64,000 nucleotides of DNA from JAKOUY01 sp037045185. GTDB taxonomy: Bacteria > Actinomycetota > Acidimicrobiia > Acidimicrobiales > Ilumatobacteraceae. Made by a program: the position numbers and the translations under genes. The notes beneath the pieces are model-generated. The model was not told the DNA's origin. It did not search any database and saw only the letters and a list, made by a program, of their open reading frames with translations. Within the stretch, counting starts at the first letter, position 1. Each line of letters opens with the position of its first letter. The stretch spans positions 682,001 through 746,000 of the forward strand of contig JBAOHQ010000008.1 of assembly GCA_037045185.1 (NCBI GenBank), written 5' to 3'. Shown piece by piece: positions 44,860 through 53,222 of this stretch.

Positions 44860-46037
44860 GGGGTACGGGTCGGCGTGTCGCCATCACCGGCTATGGCGTC
44901 GTCGCCCCGTGCGGCATCGGCAAGTCGGCGTTCTGGGCAGGGCTGAACGGCCCAGCCCTCGCTGGCGCGCGCACCACCGCGATCGACCAGTGGGACCCGC
45001 TGCCGTACTACGACAGCCCCAAGGAGGCCCGCCGCGCCGACCGCTTCGAGCAGTTCGCCATCGCCGCTGCCGCCGAAGCGTTCGACCAGGCCGGCGCCCC
45101 CACGGCCGACACGCACCGGTTCGCCACGATCTTCGGAACCGGCGTCGGCGGGCTGCGCAGCACCGAGGAGCAGATCGAGGTGCTCATCAGCAAGGGCGAG
45201 CGGCGGGTGTCGCCGTTCCTCGTGCCGATGATGATGGCCAACGGCGGCGGCGCGGCGATCTCCATGCGCTACGGCCTGCGGGGCGCCAACGAGACCATCT
45301 GCACCGCCTGCGCGGCGTCCACCCACGCCATCGCCCAGGCAGCGCGGCTGATCGCCTGGGACCTGGCCGACGCCGTCGCCACCGGTGGGGCCGAGAGCGC
45401 CAACTGCCCGATCGGCATCGCCAGCTTCGGCAACATGACCGCCCTGTCCACCTCCGGTCGGAGCATCCCCTTTGACGGCGACCGGGACGGGTTCGTCCTG
45501 GGTGAGGGTGCGGCGGTGTTCATCCTCGAGGAGTGGACGGCAGCCGCCGACCGCGGCGCCACCATCCTCGCCGAGATCCTCGGAGCGGGCTCCAACGCCG
45601 ACGCCCACCACATCACCGCCCCCTCCCCGGGCGGCGTGGGCGCCATCGCCTGCATGCGCCTGGCACTCGACGACGCCGGCTTGTCGCCCGCCGACATCGT
45701 CCAGATCAACGCCCACGGCACCTCCACCCCGCTGAACGACGCCGCCGAGGCGGCCGCCGTGACCGCCGTGTTCGGTGAGCGCGGTGTGCCGATCACGTCC
45801 ACCAAGGGTGTGACCGGTCACGCACTCGGGGCAGCCGGGGCATTGGAGCTGGCCGCAGTGCTCGGCTCGTTCGAACACCGGGCCATTCCCCCCACGGCCG
45901 GCACCACCACGGTTGACCAGGAGATGTCGATCGACCTGGTGCTGGGCGCGGCCAGGCCGTTCACCCCCGGCCCGACGATGTCGAACAACTTCGGCTTCGG
46001 CGGCCACAACGGCAGCATCATCGTCGCACCGGCCTGA
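44856..46037 (+). CDS. fabF: 3-oxoacyl-ACP synthase II
   Basis: Chain-elongating condensing enzyme, 393 residues. Catalytic residues are Cys152 (CTACAAS), the His of NAHGTSTPLND and the His of TKGVTGHALGAAGA. The DGDRDGFVLGEGAA and NNFGFGGHNG blocks are typical. It is slightly shorter than the usual 410. The GTG start overlaps the acpP stop. It completes the elongation set apart from the dehydratase and the enoyl reductase, which is not in the window. Confidence 0.95.
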   Translation: MRGTGRRVAITGYGVVAPCGIGKSAFWAGLNGPALAGARTTAIDQWDPLPYYDSPKEARRADRFEQFAIAAAAEAFDQAGAPTADTHRFATIFGTGVGGLRSTEEQIEVLISKGERRVSPFLVPMMMANGGGAAISMRYGLRGANETICTACAASTHAIAQAARLIAWDLADAVATGGAESANCPIGIASFGNMTALSTSGRSIPFDGDRDGFVLGEGAAVFILEEWTAAADRGATILAEILGAGSNADAHHITAPSPGGVGAIACMRLALDDAGLSPADIVQINAHGTSTPLNDAAEAAAVTAVFGERGVPITSTKGVTGHALGAAGALELAAVLGSFEHRAIPPTAGTTTVDQEMSIDLVLGAARPFTPGPTMSNNFGFGGHNGSIIVAPA

Positions 46038-46079
46038 CCGCCACCGCGCTCGTCGGCGGCAGCGGGCCGACGCCCCGGC

Positions 46080-46508
46080 CTACGCGTCGACCAGGACGAA
46101 CATCAGCTCACACTGGCAGGCCACCTCGCCACCCAGCAGAGCCCGACCAGTGCCCTTGCCGGCGCGTGCCGACATCCGCCCCAACTCGACCTCCAGGCGC
46201 AGCTCGTCGCCGGGAGACACCTGGCGGCGGAACCGGGCCCCGTCGAGACCACCGAACAGCGGCAGCTTGCGGGCCTTGGCCGGATCGGCCAGCACGGCGA
46301 TGGCGCCGATCTGGGCGATGGCCTCGCACATCAGCACGCCGGGCAACGTCGGCCGCCCGGGGAAGTGACCGGACCAGAACCATTCGTCGTGCCCCAGCCG
46401 CCACAGGCCACTCGCCGACACACCCGGGTCCAGGGTCAGCACCTCGTCGACGAACAGGAACGGTGGGCGGTGCGGAAGCAGGTCGGCGGGCGCAGGCAGC
46501 GAACTCAT
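46080..46508 (-). CDS. fabZ: 3-hydroxyacyl-ACP dehydratase (FabZ-like)
   Basis: A 142-residue hot-dog fold enzyme for the dehydration step of fatty-acid elongation. Starts LLPHRPPFLFVDEV. The catalytic His and Glu are in GHFPGRPTLPGVLMCEAIAQ, followed by GGLDGARFRRQVSPGDELRL. It faces fabF tail to tail, 42 bases apart, so it is not in the same transcript as the other fab genes. An analogous single-domain dehydratase of another lipid pathway is possible but less likely. Confidence 0.87.
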   Translation of the reverse strand: MSSLPAPADLLPHRPPFLFVDEVLTLDPGVSASGLWRLGHDEWFWSGHFPGRPTLPGVLMCEAIAQIGAIAVLADPAKARKLPLFGGLDGARFRRQVSPGDELRLEVELGRMSARAGKGTGRALLGGEVACQCELMFVLVDA

Positions 46509-46537
46509 GCGCTACAGCTTGCCCGACATCGACCCGG

Positions 46538-47425
46538 TCAGCGTCGAACTCCGGGCGACAGGTGATCGGCGCGGAATCGCCGGGGCGTTGTGGCGAAGGT
46601 CCGCCGGAACACCCGATAGAAGTGGCTGACGTTCGGTAGGCCGACCTCCGCGGCGATCAACGAAATGGGCCGGTTCGTCATCTGCAATCGGTCGGAGGCA
46701 ACCTTCATCCGCACCTCGTTCAAGACGTCGACGGCGCGTTTGCCCGTCGATTGACGAATGACCCTGCTCACGTGCTCCCGGCTGCGGCATGCCAGGCGGG
46801 CGAGCCCGGTGACGCCTCCAGCCATCGCGGCCGGTGAATCCGTCCAGCGCGTGAAGCTCTCCACCAGCCACGGCGGAAACCGATACGTAGCCACCGTCCG
46901 CGGATGCACCGTGGCGACCACCTCGATCAGGAACCGATCGATCTCCAGCTGCGTCGCGCTCCCGTTGCACAGTCCCCTGGCAATCACCAGCAGTCGACCC
47001 GCCTGCTGCGAGGAGAGGTGGTGCAGCCGTGACGGCGCGCCCATCCACGCCGTCGAACGATCCGGCACGTAGCGGTGATGCAGCAACGCCATCGTTCCCA
47101 CCGGCATGGACAGGTTGATGAGAGCGAAGTCGGCAGACGGCGATCGAAAGCGGTGGACGTCCGTGGTGTGCACGAAGACCAGATCACCGGCGATGAGCGG
47201 ATAGTCGCGCCCATTGAGATCGTGCACGGCCCGCCCCCCGTCGACGAGGAACATCTCCTCGAAACCGTCGTGGGTGTGGAGCGACCGACCCATCAAGCGG
47301 TCGCGGTGGATTCGATACCCGGCATTCCAGCCGATCTTGTCGTCGAAGACCGACCAGTCGATGACGTAGTCGGCTGCCGGGACCATGCTCAGCGTGTTCA
47401 CGCTCGTCGCGCTCACGCCACTCAC
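46538..47425 (-). CDS. AraC-family transcriptional regulator
   Basis: A 295-residue protein with an N-terminal cupin-like sensing domain (HTHDGFEEMFLVDGGRAVHD, GDLVFVHTTDVHRF) and a C-terminal double helix-turn-helix (LARLACRSREHVSRVIRQST; ISLIAAEVGLPNVSHFYRVF). It is divergent from the alpha-mannosidase/ABC locus at 47621. It is therefore probably that locus's regulator, with a sugar as the ligand. The start is GTG 47425. Confidence 0.88.
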   Translation of the reverse strand: MSGVSATSVNTLSMVPAADYVIDWSVFDDKIGWNAGYRIHRDRLMGRSLHTHDGFEEMFLVDGGRAVHDLNGRDYPLIAGDLVFVHTTDVHRFRSPSADFALINLSMPVGTMALLHHRYVPDRSTAWMGAPSRLHHLSSQQAGRLLVIARGLCNGSATQLEIDRFLIEVVATVHPRTVATYRFPPWLVESFTRWTDSPAAMAGGVTGLARLACRSREHVSRVIRQSTGKRAVDVLNEVRMKVASDRLQMTNRPISLIAAEVGLPNVSHFYRVFRRTFATTPRRFRADHLSPGVRR

Positions 47426-47620
47426 CGTAGTCGGTCGACCTCGACGGCTGCTGTGGGGAGGGTGAACGGCAGCTGAATGTCACACTTGCACAACAACGTG
47501 TCCTCCCTGGCGCGGCCCGTGGATCCCGATTGCCGTCAAGGTTGGGCGGTGGGCACTCACCGAAGCGACCACTCACTCCGGCGCCGAGCGGCGCCCAAGC
47601 ACAGCTCAAGGGGAAACCAC
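47426..47620. promoter_or_regulatory. Divergent promoter region of the second sugar locus
   Basis: This 195-base gap lies between the AraC gene and the binding-protein gene. GGCGCC-GAGC-GGCGCC (47579-47594) can form a 6-bp hairpin, and AAGGGG seven bases before the ATG is the ribosome site. I cannot point to an AraC binding site or a good -35/-10 pair. Confidence 0.35.
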
Positions 47621-49048
47621 ATGCGAATCACTTCACGGCACACACTGGCTGGCGTGATCGTCTCCGCTGCCTCGCTGGTGGCTGCGGTCTCGACGGCGTC
47701 CATGGCTGCGGCCACGACGCCCACCCAACCCGCACCGACACCGACCGGCGAGGCAATCACGATCACCGTCACCACCAACGCGATCAGTGGCGGCAAGAAC
47801 GGCGCCGAAGCGGACTACTTCACCACGTGGGTGAAGCCCGAGTTCGAGAAGGCGATGGCCGCCCAGGGCAAGAACGTCACGCTCACGTTCGAACCGAACG
47901 GCGTCGACGATGAGAACTACAAGACCAAGCAGGCGCTCGATCTGAAGACCGGGAAGGGCGCCGACCTGATCGGAATCGACGGCATTTGGTACGGCGAGTT
48001 CGCCGACGCCGGATACATCAAGCCGCTCGACGATCTCGTCGGAGCAGACGTCGTGAACGTGTGGAGCGGGTGGGCCCAGATCCAGCCCGCCGTGCAGGCC
48101 CTCTCCAGCTACAACGGCAAGCGGTACGGCATCCCCTCGGGCACCGATGGTCGAGTGATCTACTTCAACAAGGAGATCTTCAAGGCGGCTGGCCTGCCGA
48201 CCGATTGGCAACCCACCAGTTGGGACGACATCTTGACGGCAGCACGCACCATCAAGGAGAAGACCGACGCCATCCCGCTGCAATGGAACGCCGGATCCTC
48301 GATGGGTGAAGCCACAACGATGCAAGGGCTGCTTCCGCTGCTCGCCGGCACGGGTGCACAGGTCTTCGCCGACGGCAAGTGGCTGGGCGGCAGCAAGCAA
48401 CTCGTCGACGTACTGAGCTTCTACGCCACCGTGTACGGAAGCGAGCAGCTCGGCGACCCGATCCTCCAGCAGGAGGCCCAGGGCCGGGACCGTTCCTTCG
48501 AGCAGTTCTCCAAGGGGGAGATCGCCATCCTTGCCGAAGGCGACTACTTCTGGCGTTCGGTGATCAGCCCGAAGGAAGGCGACTTCGCCATGGCGAATCG
48601 TGACGAGGTCGTCGGATACGCCAAGATCCCGGCAATGAAGCCCGGCGCCGGAATCAATGGGCAGGACTTCGTCTCCATGTCCGGAGGCGGCGGCTTCGTC
48701 ATCAACCCCAACTCTGGACACCCCCAGGAGACCTGGCAGCTCATGGCGTTCCTCTCCGAAGCCGACGCCATCAAGGCTCGCCTCGATGGATCGGCGCGCG
48801 TCACTGCACGTGACGACGTCAATGTCGAGGTCCTGGGAAAGGACCCGCTGCTCAGCTTCATCGCCAAAGAGGTGCTGCCGATCACGGCGTATCGACCTGC
48901 CTTCGCCGTGTACCCGCAGGTGTCGGCAGCCCTGCAGGAAGCCACCGACGCGATCCTGACCGGCACGTCGCCCGCTGACGCTGCCGCGGCCTACCAGACC
49001 AAGGTCAGCGATCTTGTCGGGGCGGACAAGGTCGCGACGGCGAGTTGA
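47621..49048 (+). CDS. Sugar ABC transporter substrate-binding protein, family 1 (MalE/UgpB type)
   Basis: Exported receptor of 475 residues for an oligosaccharide importer. The signal peptide ends near AAA-TTPTQP, again with no lipobox Cys and with a Thr/Pro-rich mature start. The family 1 fold shows in GADLIGIDGIWYGEFADAGY, YGIPSGTDGRVIYFNKEIF and GEIAILAEGDYF. An extended C-terminus follows (ISFIAKEVLP-like helix, Ala-rich end). The ATG at 47621 begins the signal peptide; longer frames upstream lack sense. The neighbouring GH38 enzyme suggests mannose-containing glycans as ligands. Confidence 0.92.
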   Translation: MRITSRHTLAGVIVSAASLVAAVSTASMAAATTPTQPAPTPTGEAITITVTTNAISGGKNGAEADYFTTWVKPEFEKAMAAQGKNVTLTFEPNGVDDENYKTKQALDLKTGKGADLIGIDGIWYGEFADAGYIKPLDDLVGADVVNVWSGWAQIQPAVQALSSYNGKRYGIPSGTDGRVIYFNKEIFKAAGLPTDWQPTSWDDILTAARTIKEKTDAIPLQWNAGSSMGEATTMQGLLPLLAGTGAQVFADGKWLGGSKQLVDVLSFYATVYGSEQLGDPILQQEAQGRDRSFEQFSKGEIAILAEGDYFWRSVISPKEGDFAMANRDEVVGYAKIPAMKPGAGINGQDFVSMSGGGGFVINPNSGHPQETWQLMAFLSEADAIKARLDGSARVTARDDVNVEVLGKDPLLSFIAKEVLPITAYRPAFAVYPQVSAALQEATDAILTGTSPADAAAAYQTKVSDLVGADKVATAS

Positions 49049-49070
49049 GCGTCAACGAGCGCTGCGCAAC

Positions 49071-50018
49071 ATGCGGGTCGATACGGCGTCCCCCGGGGTG
49101 ACCGGAGCGCCACCGCCCATCTCGGGTCGCCGTGTCGCCCTGCGAGACGATGGTGACGTGGCCGGCCTCGGCCGGCCACGCGCCGTCGCGTTCGCTCTGC
49201 CTGCCCTGCTGATCATCGGGCTGTTCCTGATCCTGCCGGCGCTGTGGACCCTGTGGCTGGGGCTCACCAACTACCGACTCACCGGAACCGCCGCAGCCAA
49301 TCCGCGCTACGTCGGCTTGGAGAACTACCGCCGGGCACTCACCGACTCGACGTTTCGTGGAGCCCTGTGGCATACGGTTCTGTTCGTCGTCGGCTCGGCG
49401 TTGATTGGCCAGACCTTCCTTGGGTTCAGCCTCGCCTGGATGCTGCGACGTGTCCGGCGCTCGGTGAGGTCGGTCGTCGAGTTCTTCGTTCTGCTGGCCT
49501 GGATCGTGCCGTCCTCGGTGTCGTCGTTCCTGTGGTTCGCTCTCTACGACCGACGCAACGGCACCTTGAACGCGCTGCTGGGCACCAGGGGCACCGCGTG
49601 GCTGATCGAGTATCCGCTGTGGAGCATCGTCGTGTTCAACACCTGGGTCGGCACGGCGTTTTCGATGCTGCTCTACGGGTCGGCGCTGGGGTCGGTCCCG
49701 CCATCGCAGCTGGAGAGCGCCCGGCTTGCCGGGGCGGGTGTCGGATCACAGCTGCGAGATGTGATCCTCCCCCACATTCGCGGACACGTCCTCACCAACA
49801 CGTTGCTCATCACCTTGTGGACGTTCAACGTGTTCACCCCCTATCTGCTCACCGGACCGGCGAACCGTCAGGCCGAGATCATGGCCGGGTTCATCTACCG
49901 CACGTCGCTGCGTGGTGGCGAGCTCGGCCAAGGCGCGGCCATCTCCTTGATCATGATCATCATCAACCTGGTCATCGCACTGGTCTACCTGAGAGTCCTT
50001 CGGGAGCGGCGGACATGA
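49071..50018 (+). CDS. Sugar ABC transporter permease (MalF type)
   Basis: A 315-residue permease with a cytoplasmic N-terminal tail and six hydrophobic segments starting at AVAFALPALLIIGLFLILPA. The coupling loop is VPPSQLESARLAGAGVGSQL. The ATG at 49071 is the first plausible start, but no ribosome site is evident. A GTG at 49158 just before the first helix is an alternative. It works with the partner permease that overlaps by four bases. Confidence 0.9.
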   Translation: MRVDTASPGVTGAPPPISGRRVALRDDGDVAGLGRPRAVAFALPALLIIGLFLILPALWTLWLGLTNYRLTGTAAANPRYVGLENYRRALTDSTFRGALWHTVLFVVGSALIGQTFLGFSLAWMLRRVRRSVRSVVEFFVLLAWIVPSSVSSFLWFALYDRRNGTLNALLGTRGTAWLIEYPLWSIVVFNTWVGTAFSMLLYGSALGSVPPSQLESARLAGAGVGSQLRDVILPHIRGHVLTNTLLITLWTFNVFTPYLLTGPANRQAEIMAGFIYRTSLRGGELGQGAAISLIMIIINLVIALVYLRVLRERRT

Positions 50019-50881
50019 GCGTCCCGACGTCCGCCACGCTGTCCGCCGCATTCGATGCCCGCCCGGTGCGCAGCTTTCTCGCCGTCATCGGTCGGACGCT
50101 GTTCGTCGCCCTGATGCTGGCGTTCTTTTCGATCCCCGTGCTGTGGCTTGTGTTCGCGCCGTTCGATCGCTCACCCGGATTGGGCGTCGGCCTGCCCGAG
50201 TTCACCCTGGACAACTTCGTTCGGCTGTATCGAAGCTCATCGGCGCTGCGCGCCCTGCGCAACTCGATCGTGCTCGCCGGCTCGACCATGCTGCTCGTCC
50301 TGGTTGCCGGCTCGCTCGCGGCCTACGCGCTCTCCAGGGTGCGCATCCCTGGGCGCGACCTCCTGCTCTACGTCCTGCTTCTGCTGTCGTCGGTGGTGAC
50401 GGGGACGGCGGCGATGGTGCCCACCTTTCAGCTCGTCAGCGAACTCCATCTCGTCGACAGGATGCTGGGGGTTGTCCTGGTGATCGGCGCGGGCACGATG
50501 CCGACGGTCATCTTCATCCTCAAGGACTTCATGGACAACATCCCCAAGACCTACGAGGAGTCCGCGCGGCTGTTCGGGGCGCGACCTCTGCGGATCCTGT
50601 GGGATGTCGTGGTCCCCACGGCGCGGCCGGGTCTGGCAGCGATCGCCGTGTGGGCCGTCGTGCAGGTGTGGGGCAACTTCCTCGTGCCGTACATCCTGCT
50701 GCGCTCGCCTGACAACACACCGGCCGCGGTGGTGATGTACACGTTCTACACCGAAGGCGGCCAGCCAAACCTCCGGCTGATCTCGGCGTTCGCACTGGTC
50801 TATTCCCTACCCGTCATCCTGATGTACTTCGTCGTCAGCCGGCGGTACGGGTTCAGGTTCTATGGAGGGATCAAGAGCTGA
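50015..50881 (+). CDS. Sugar ABC transporter permease (MalG type)
   Basis: A 288-residue permease with six membrane segments. The EAA loop IPKTYEESARLFGARPLRIL and the C-terminal SRRYGFRFYGGIK are typical MalG features. The PEFTLDNFVRLY stretch after the first helix is the usual periplasmic motif. It starts with ATG overlapping the upstream stop. Its own stop shares a base with the ATPase ATG. Confidence 0.92.
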   Translation: MSVPTSATLSAAFDARPVRSFLAVIGRTLFVALMLAFFSIPVLWLVFAPFDRSPGLGVGLPEFTLDNFVRLYRSSSALRALRNSIVLAGSTMLLVLVAGSLAAYALSRVRIPGRDLLLYVLLLLSSVVTGTAAMVPTFQLVSELHLVDRMLGVVLVIGAGTMPTVIFILKDFMDNIPKTYEESARLFGARPLRILWDVVVPTARPGLAAIAVWAVVQVWGNFLVPYILLRSPDNTPAAVVMYTFYTEGGQPNLRLISAFALVYSLPVILMYFVVSRRYGFRFYGGIKS

Positions 50882-51990
50882 TGGCGTCGATCAGGACCGT
50901 CGAGCTGACCAAGGAGTACCCAGGCGGGGTTCGTGGCGTCGACCAGATGACGCTCGAGATCGTGGACGGCGAGTTCTTCGCCCTCCTCGGGCCGTCAGGC
51001 AGCGGCAAGACAACGCTCCTGCGGACCATCGCCGGGTTGGAAGCACCAACAGGCGGCCAGCTGTTCATCGGCGACCGTGACGTCACGCACGTCGATCCTG
51101 GCCGGCGCAATGTGGCCATGGTCTTCCAGGACTACGCGCTGTTCCCGCACATGTCCACGCTCGACAACATCGCCTACCCCATGAAGGTCAAGAAGGTCGC
51201 CAGAGAGGAGCGAAACCGCAAGGCGACCGAGACTGCCGAGGCGTTGTCGCTCGGCGGTCTGATGGGCCGCCGGCCAAGTCAGTTGTCGGGCGGGCAACAG
51301 CAGCGTGTCGCCTTGGCCAGGGCGGTTGCCTCCGACCCGGACGTCTTCCTGTTCGACGAACCACTGTCGAACCTCGACGCCCGGCTGCGGCTCGAGGCGC
51401 GGACCTTTCTGAAGCAGCTCCAGCACCGCCTCGGCGTGACCACCGTGTTCGTCACCCACGACCAGGCCGAGGCCCTGGCGCTGGCAGATCGGATCGCCAT
51501 CATGGACAACGGGCGGATCCAGCAGGTGGGCACTCCGCGGGAGGTCTTCCGCACTCCGGCGTCACGGTTCGTGGCCGCCTTCATCGGGTCGGTGCCGATG
51601 AACCTCCTCGAGGGCCGGATCGAGGGTGGCGACTTCGTGTTCGGGGAGTGCCGCCTGGCTGTTCCGCCCAGTGCGGCCCGGACAGCTGCGACCCTGGGCC
51701 CAGATGCTCAGGTCACATACGGCGCCCGGCCGGAGTACGTCCACCTCGACCATCGACCCAGCGAGGGCGGGGTCGGCGGTGACGTGCGCGTCATCGAAAA
51801 TCTGGGAGCGTCGTTGCAGGTCAGCATCGGCGTGGGAGATCAGCTCCTCCGGGCAATCGTCGATGAGGATGACGGTCCGAACATCGGCGACGTGTTGTAC
51901 GCCACCCCCAACCCCAACCGCGCGCTGCTCTTCGGATCCGATGGTCGCCGGATCGACGACGGTGACACGACAACGGCGGGTGACTTGTGA
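50881..51990 (+). CDS. Sugar ABC transporter ATP-binding protein (MalK/UgpC type)
   Basis: A 369-residue ATPase. Walker A is GPSGSGKTT, the Q-loop FQDYALFPHM, signature LSGGQQQRVALARAV and Walker B VFLFDEPLSNLDA, followed by the switch His in VFVTHDQAEA. A C-terminal TOBE domain (residues about 235-350) completes it. MalK-type ATPases are sometimes encoded elsewhere and shared; here one is dedicated to the locus. The stop overlaps the next GTG (GTGA). Confidence 0.94.
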   Translation: MASIRTVELTKEYPGGVRGVDQMTLEIVDGEFFALLGPSGSGKTTLLRTIAGLEAPTGGQLFIGDRDVTHVDPGRRNVAMVFQDYALFPHMSTLDNIAYPMKVKKVAREERNRKATETAEALSLGGLMGRRPSQLSGGQQQRVALARAVASDPDVFLFDEPLSNLDARLRLEARTFLKQLQHRLGVTTVFVTHDQAEALALADRIAIMDNGRIQQVGTPREVFRTPASRFVAAFIGSVPMNLLEGRIEGGDFVFGECRLAVPPSAARTAATLGPDAQVTYGARPEYVHLDHRPSEGGVGGDVRVIENLGASLQVSIGVGDQLLRAIVDEDDGPNIGDVLYATPNPNRALLFGSDGRRIDDGDTTTAGDL

Positions 51991-53216
51991 CCCAGCGGTT
52001 CGCCGCCCGGCTGATGCCCGCTGATCGCGCCGCCACGCCCTACCTCGACGTTCCGGTGGAGATCGGGGATGGGGTGCGGTCCATGGAGGTCGAGCTGCGG
52101 TTCGATCCGAGCGCCGGCGTCATCGATCTCGGCTGCGAGGGCCCGAACGGGTGGCGCGGCTGGTCGGGTGGGGCCCGACACCGGTTCGTGCTGACCGAGC
52201 ACGACGCCACCTGGGGGTACGTCCCTGGACCGCTCGAGCCTGGGATCTGGCACGTGGTGCTCGGTCTCCACCGTGTCGCCGCGACCGGTGTGTCGGTCGA
52301 GCTGACCGTTCACGCCCCAGCCCGCCGGGATGTCGAGCCCGACCCGCCGGCGCCCCCATCACGTGGATCGCCACGCAGCGGCGCCAGCGCACGTCGGCTG
52401 CCTTCCTCCGAGTGCCTGACCTGGTGGGCCTGCGATTTCCACAGCCACACGCTGCACTCCGATGGCGCGTTGAGCGTCGACCAGCTCGCGGCCAGGGCCG
52501 CAGGGGTCGGGCTGGACGTGCTTGCCGTCACGGACCACAACACGGTGAGCGCCCATCGCCAGCTTCCGGCTGCAGCAACTCGCTACGGACTGACGGTGAT
52601 GCCGGGCCAGGAGATGACGACTGACCGCGGCCATGCCAACGCCCTCGGCACCCCGTCATTCATCGACTTCCGGCAACACCCGAACACGTGGATCGATGCA
52701 GTTGGGCGACACGGCGGGGTGCTGTCGGTCAATCACCCGGTAGCCGGTGACTGCTCGTGGCAGTGGGACGTACGCGCCAAGCCACGCGTGGTCGAGGCGA
52801 TGCACAGCAGTTGGCGGTTCTCGCCTGGCGACACGTCGATCTGGGCCTGGTTGGCGGCATGGGGTCACCACGATCTCACGGTGATCGGCGGGAGCGACTT
52901 CCATGTCGACGGCGAAGGTGTCGACGTCGGCTCACCCACCACGTGGGTGGCGGCCCCTGACCCGTCTGAGGCATCCATCCTCGCGGCCGTCACCGCCGGC
53001 GACACCTCCGTATCGGCCGGATCGCCCATGTCCGGTCCGGTCCTGCTTCGTCTTGGCGACGAGATCGTGGCCGTCGATGCCGATGGCGCCATCCATACGG
53101 ACTGGGAGGGGCGCCAGCGGGTGATTCACGGACCGCGGGTACGTATCCGCGACGCAACACCCGGCATCCATCGGCTGGTGAGTTCCACCGGCCACACCCT
53201 GGCCATGACCGGGTAA
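51987..53216 (+). CDS. PHP-domain metallohydrolase (CehA/McbA-like)
   Basis: A 409-residue protein. The N-terminal 130 residues form a beta-rich domain. The PHP domain begins CDFHSHTLHSDGALSVDQL (metal ligands), continues LAVTDHNTVSAH, GQEMTTDRGHANALG and LSVNHP, and closes with IGGSDFHVDG. These His/Asp sets bind a trinuclear metal site. Substrates in the family include phosphoesters and carbamates; none is evident here. Between an importer ATPase and an alpha-mannosidase it may remove a substituent from the imported sugar. Confidence 0.8.
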   Translation: MTQRFAARLMPADRAATPYLDVPVEIGDGVRSMEVELRFDPSAGVIDLGCEGPNGWRGWSGGARHRFVLTEHDATWGYVPGPLEPGIWHVVLGLHRVAATGVSVELTVHAPARRDVEPDPPAPPSRGSPRSGASARRLPSSECLTWWACDFHSHTLHSDGALSVDQLAARAAGVGLDVLAVTDHNTVSAHRQLPAAATRYGLTVMPGQEMTTDRGHANALGTPSFIDFRQHPNTWIDAVGRHGGVLSVNHPVAGDCSWQWDVRAKPRVVEAMHSSWRFSPGDTSIWAWLAAWGHHDLTVIGGSDFHVDGEGVDVGSPTTWVAAPDPSEASILAAVTAGDTSVSAGSPMSGPVLLRLGDEIVAVDADGAIHTDWEGRQRVIHGPRVRIRDATPGIHRLVSSTGHTLAMTG

Positions 53217-53222
53217 GCGACG

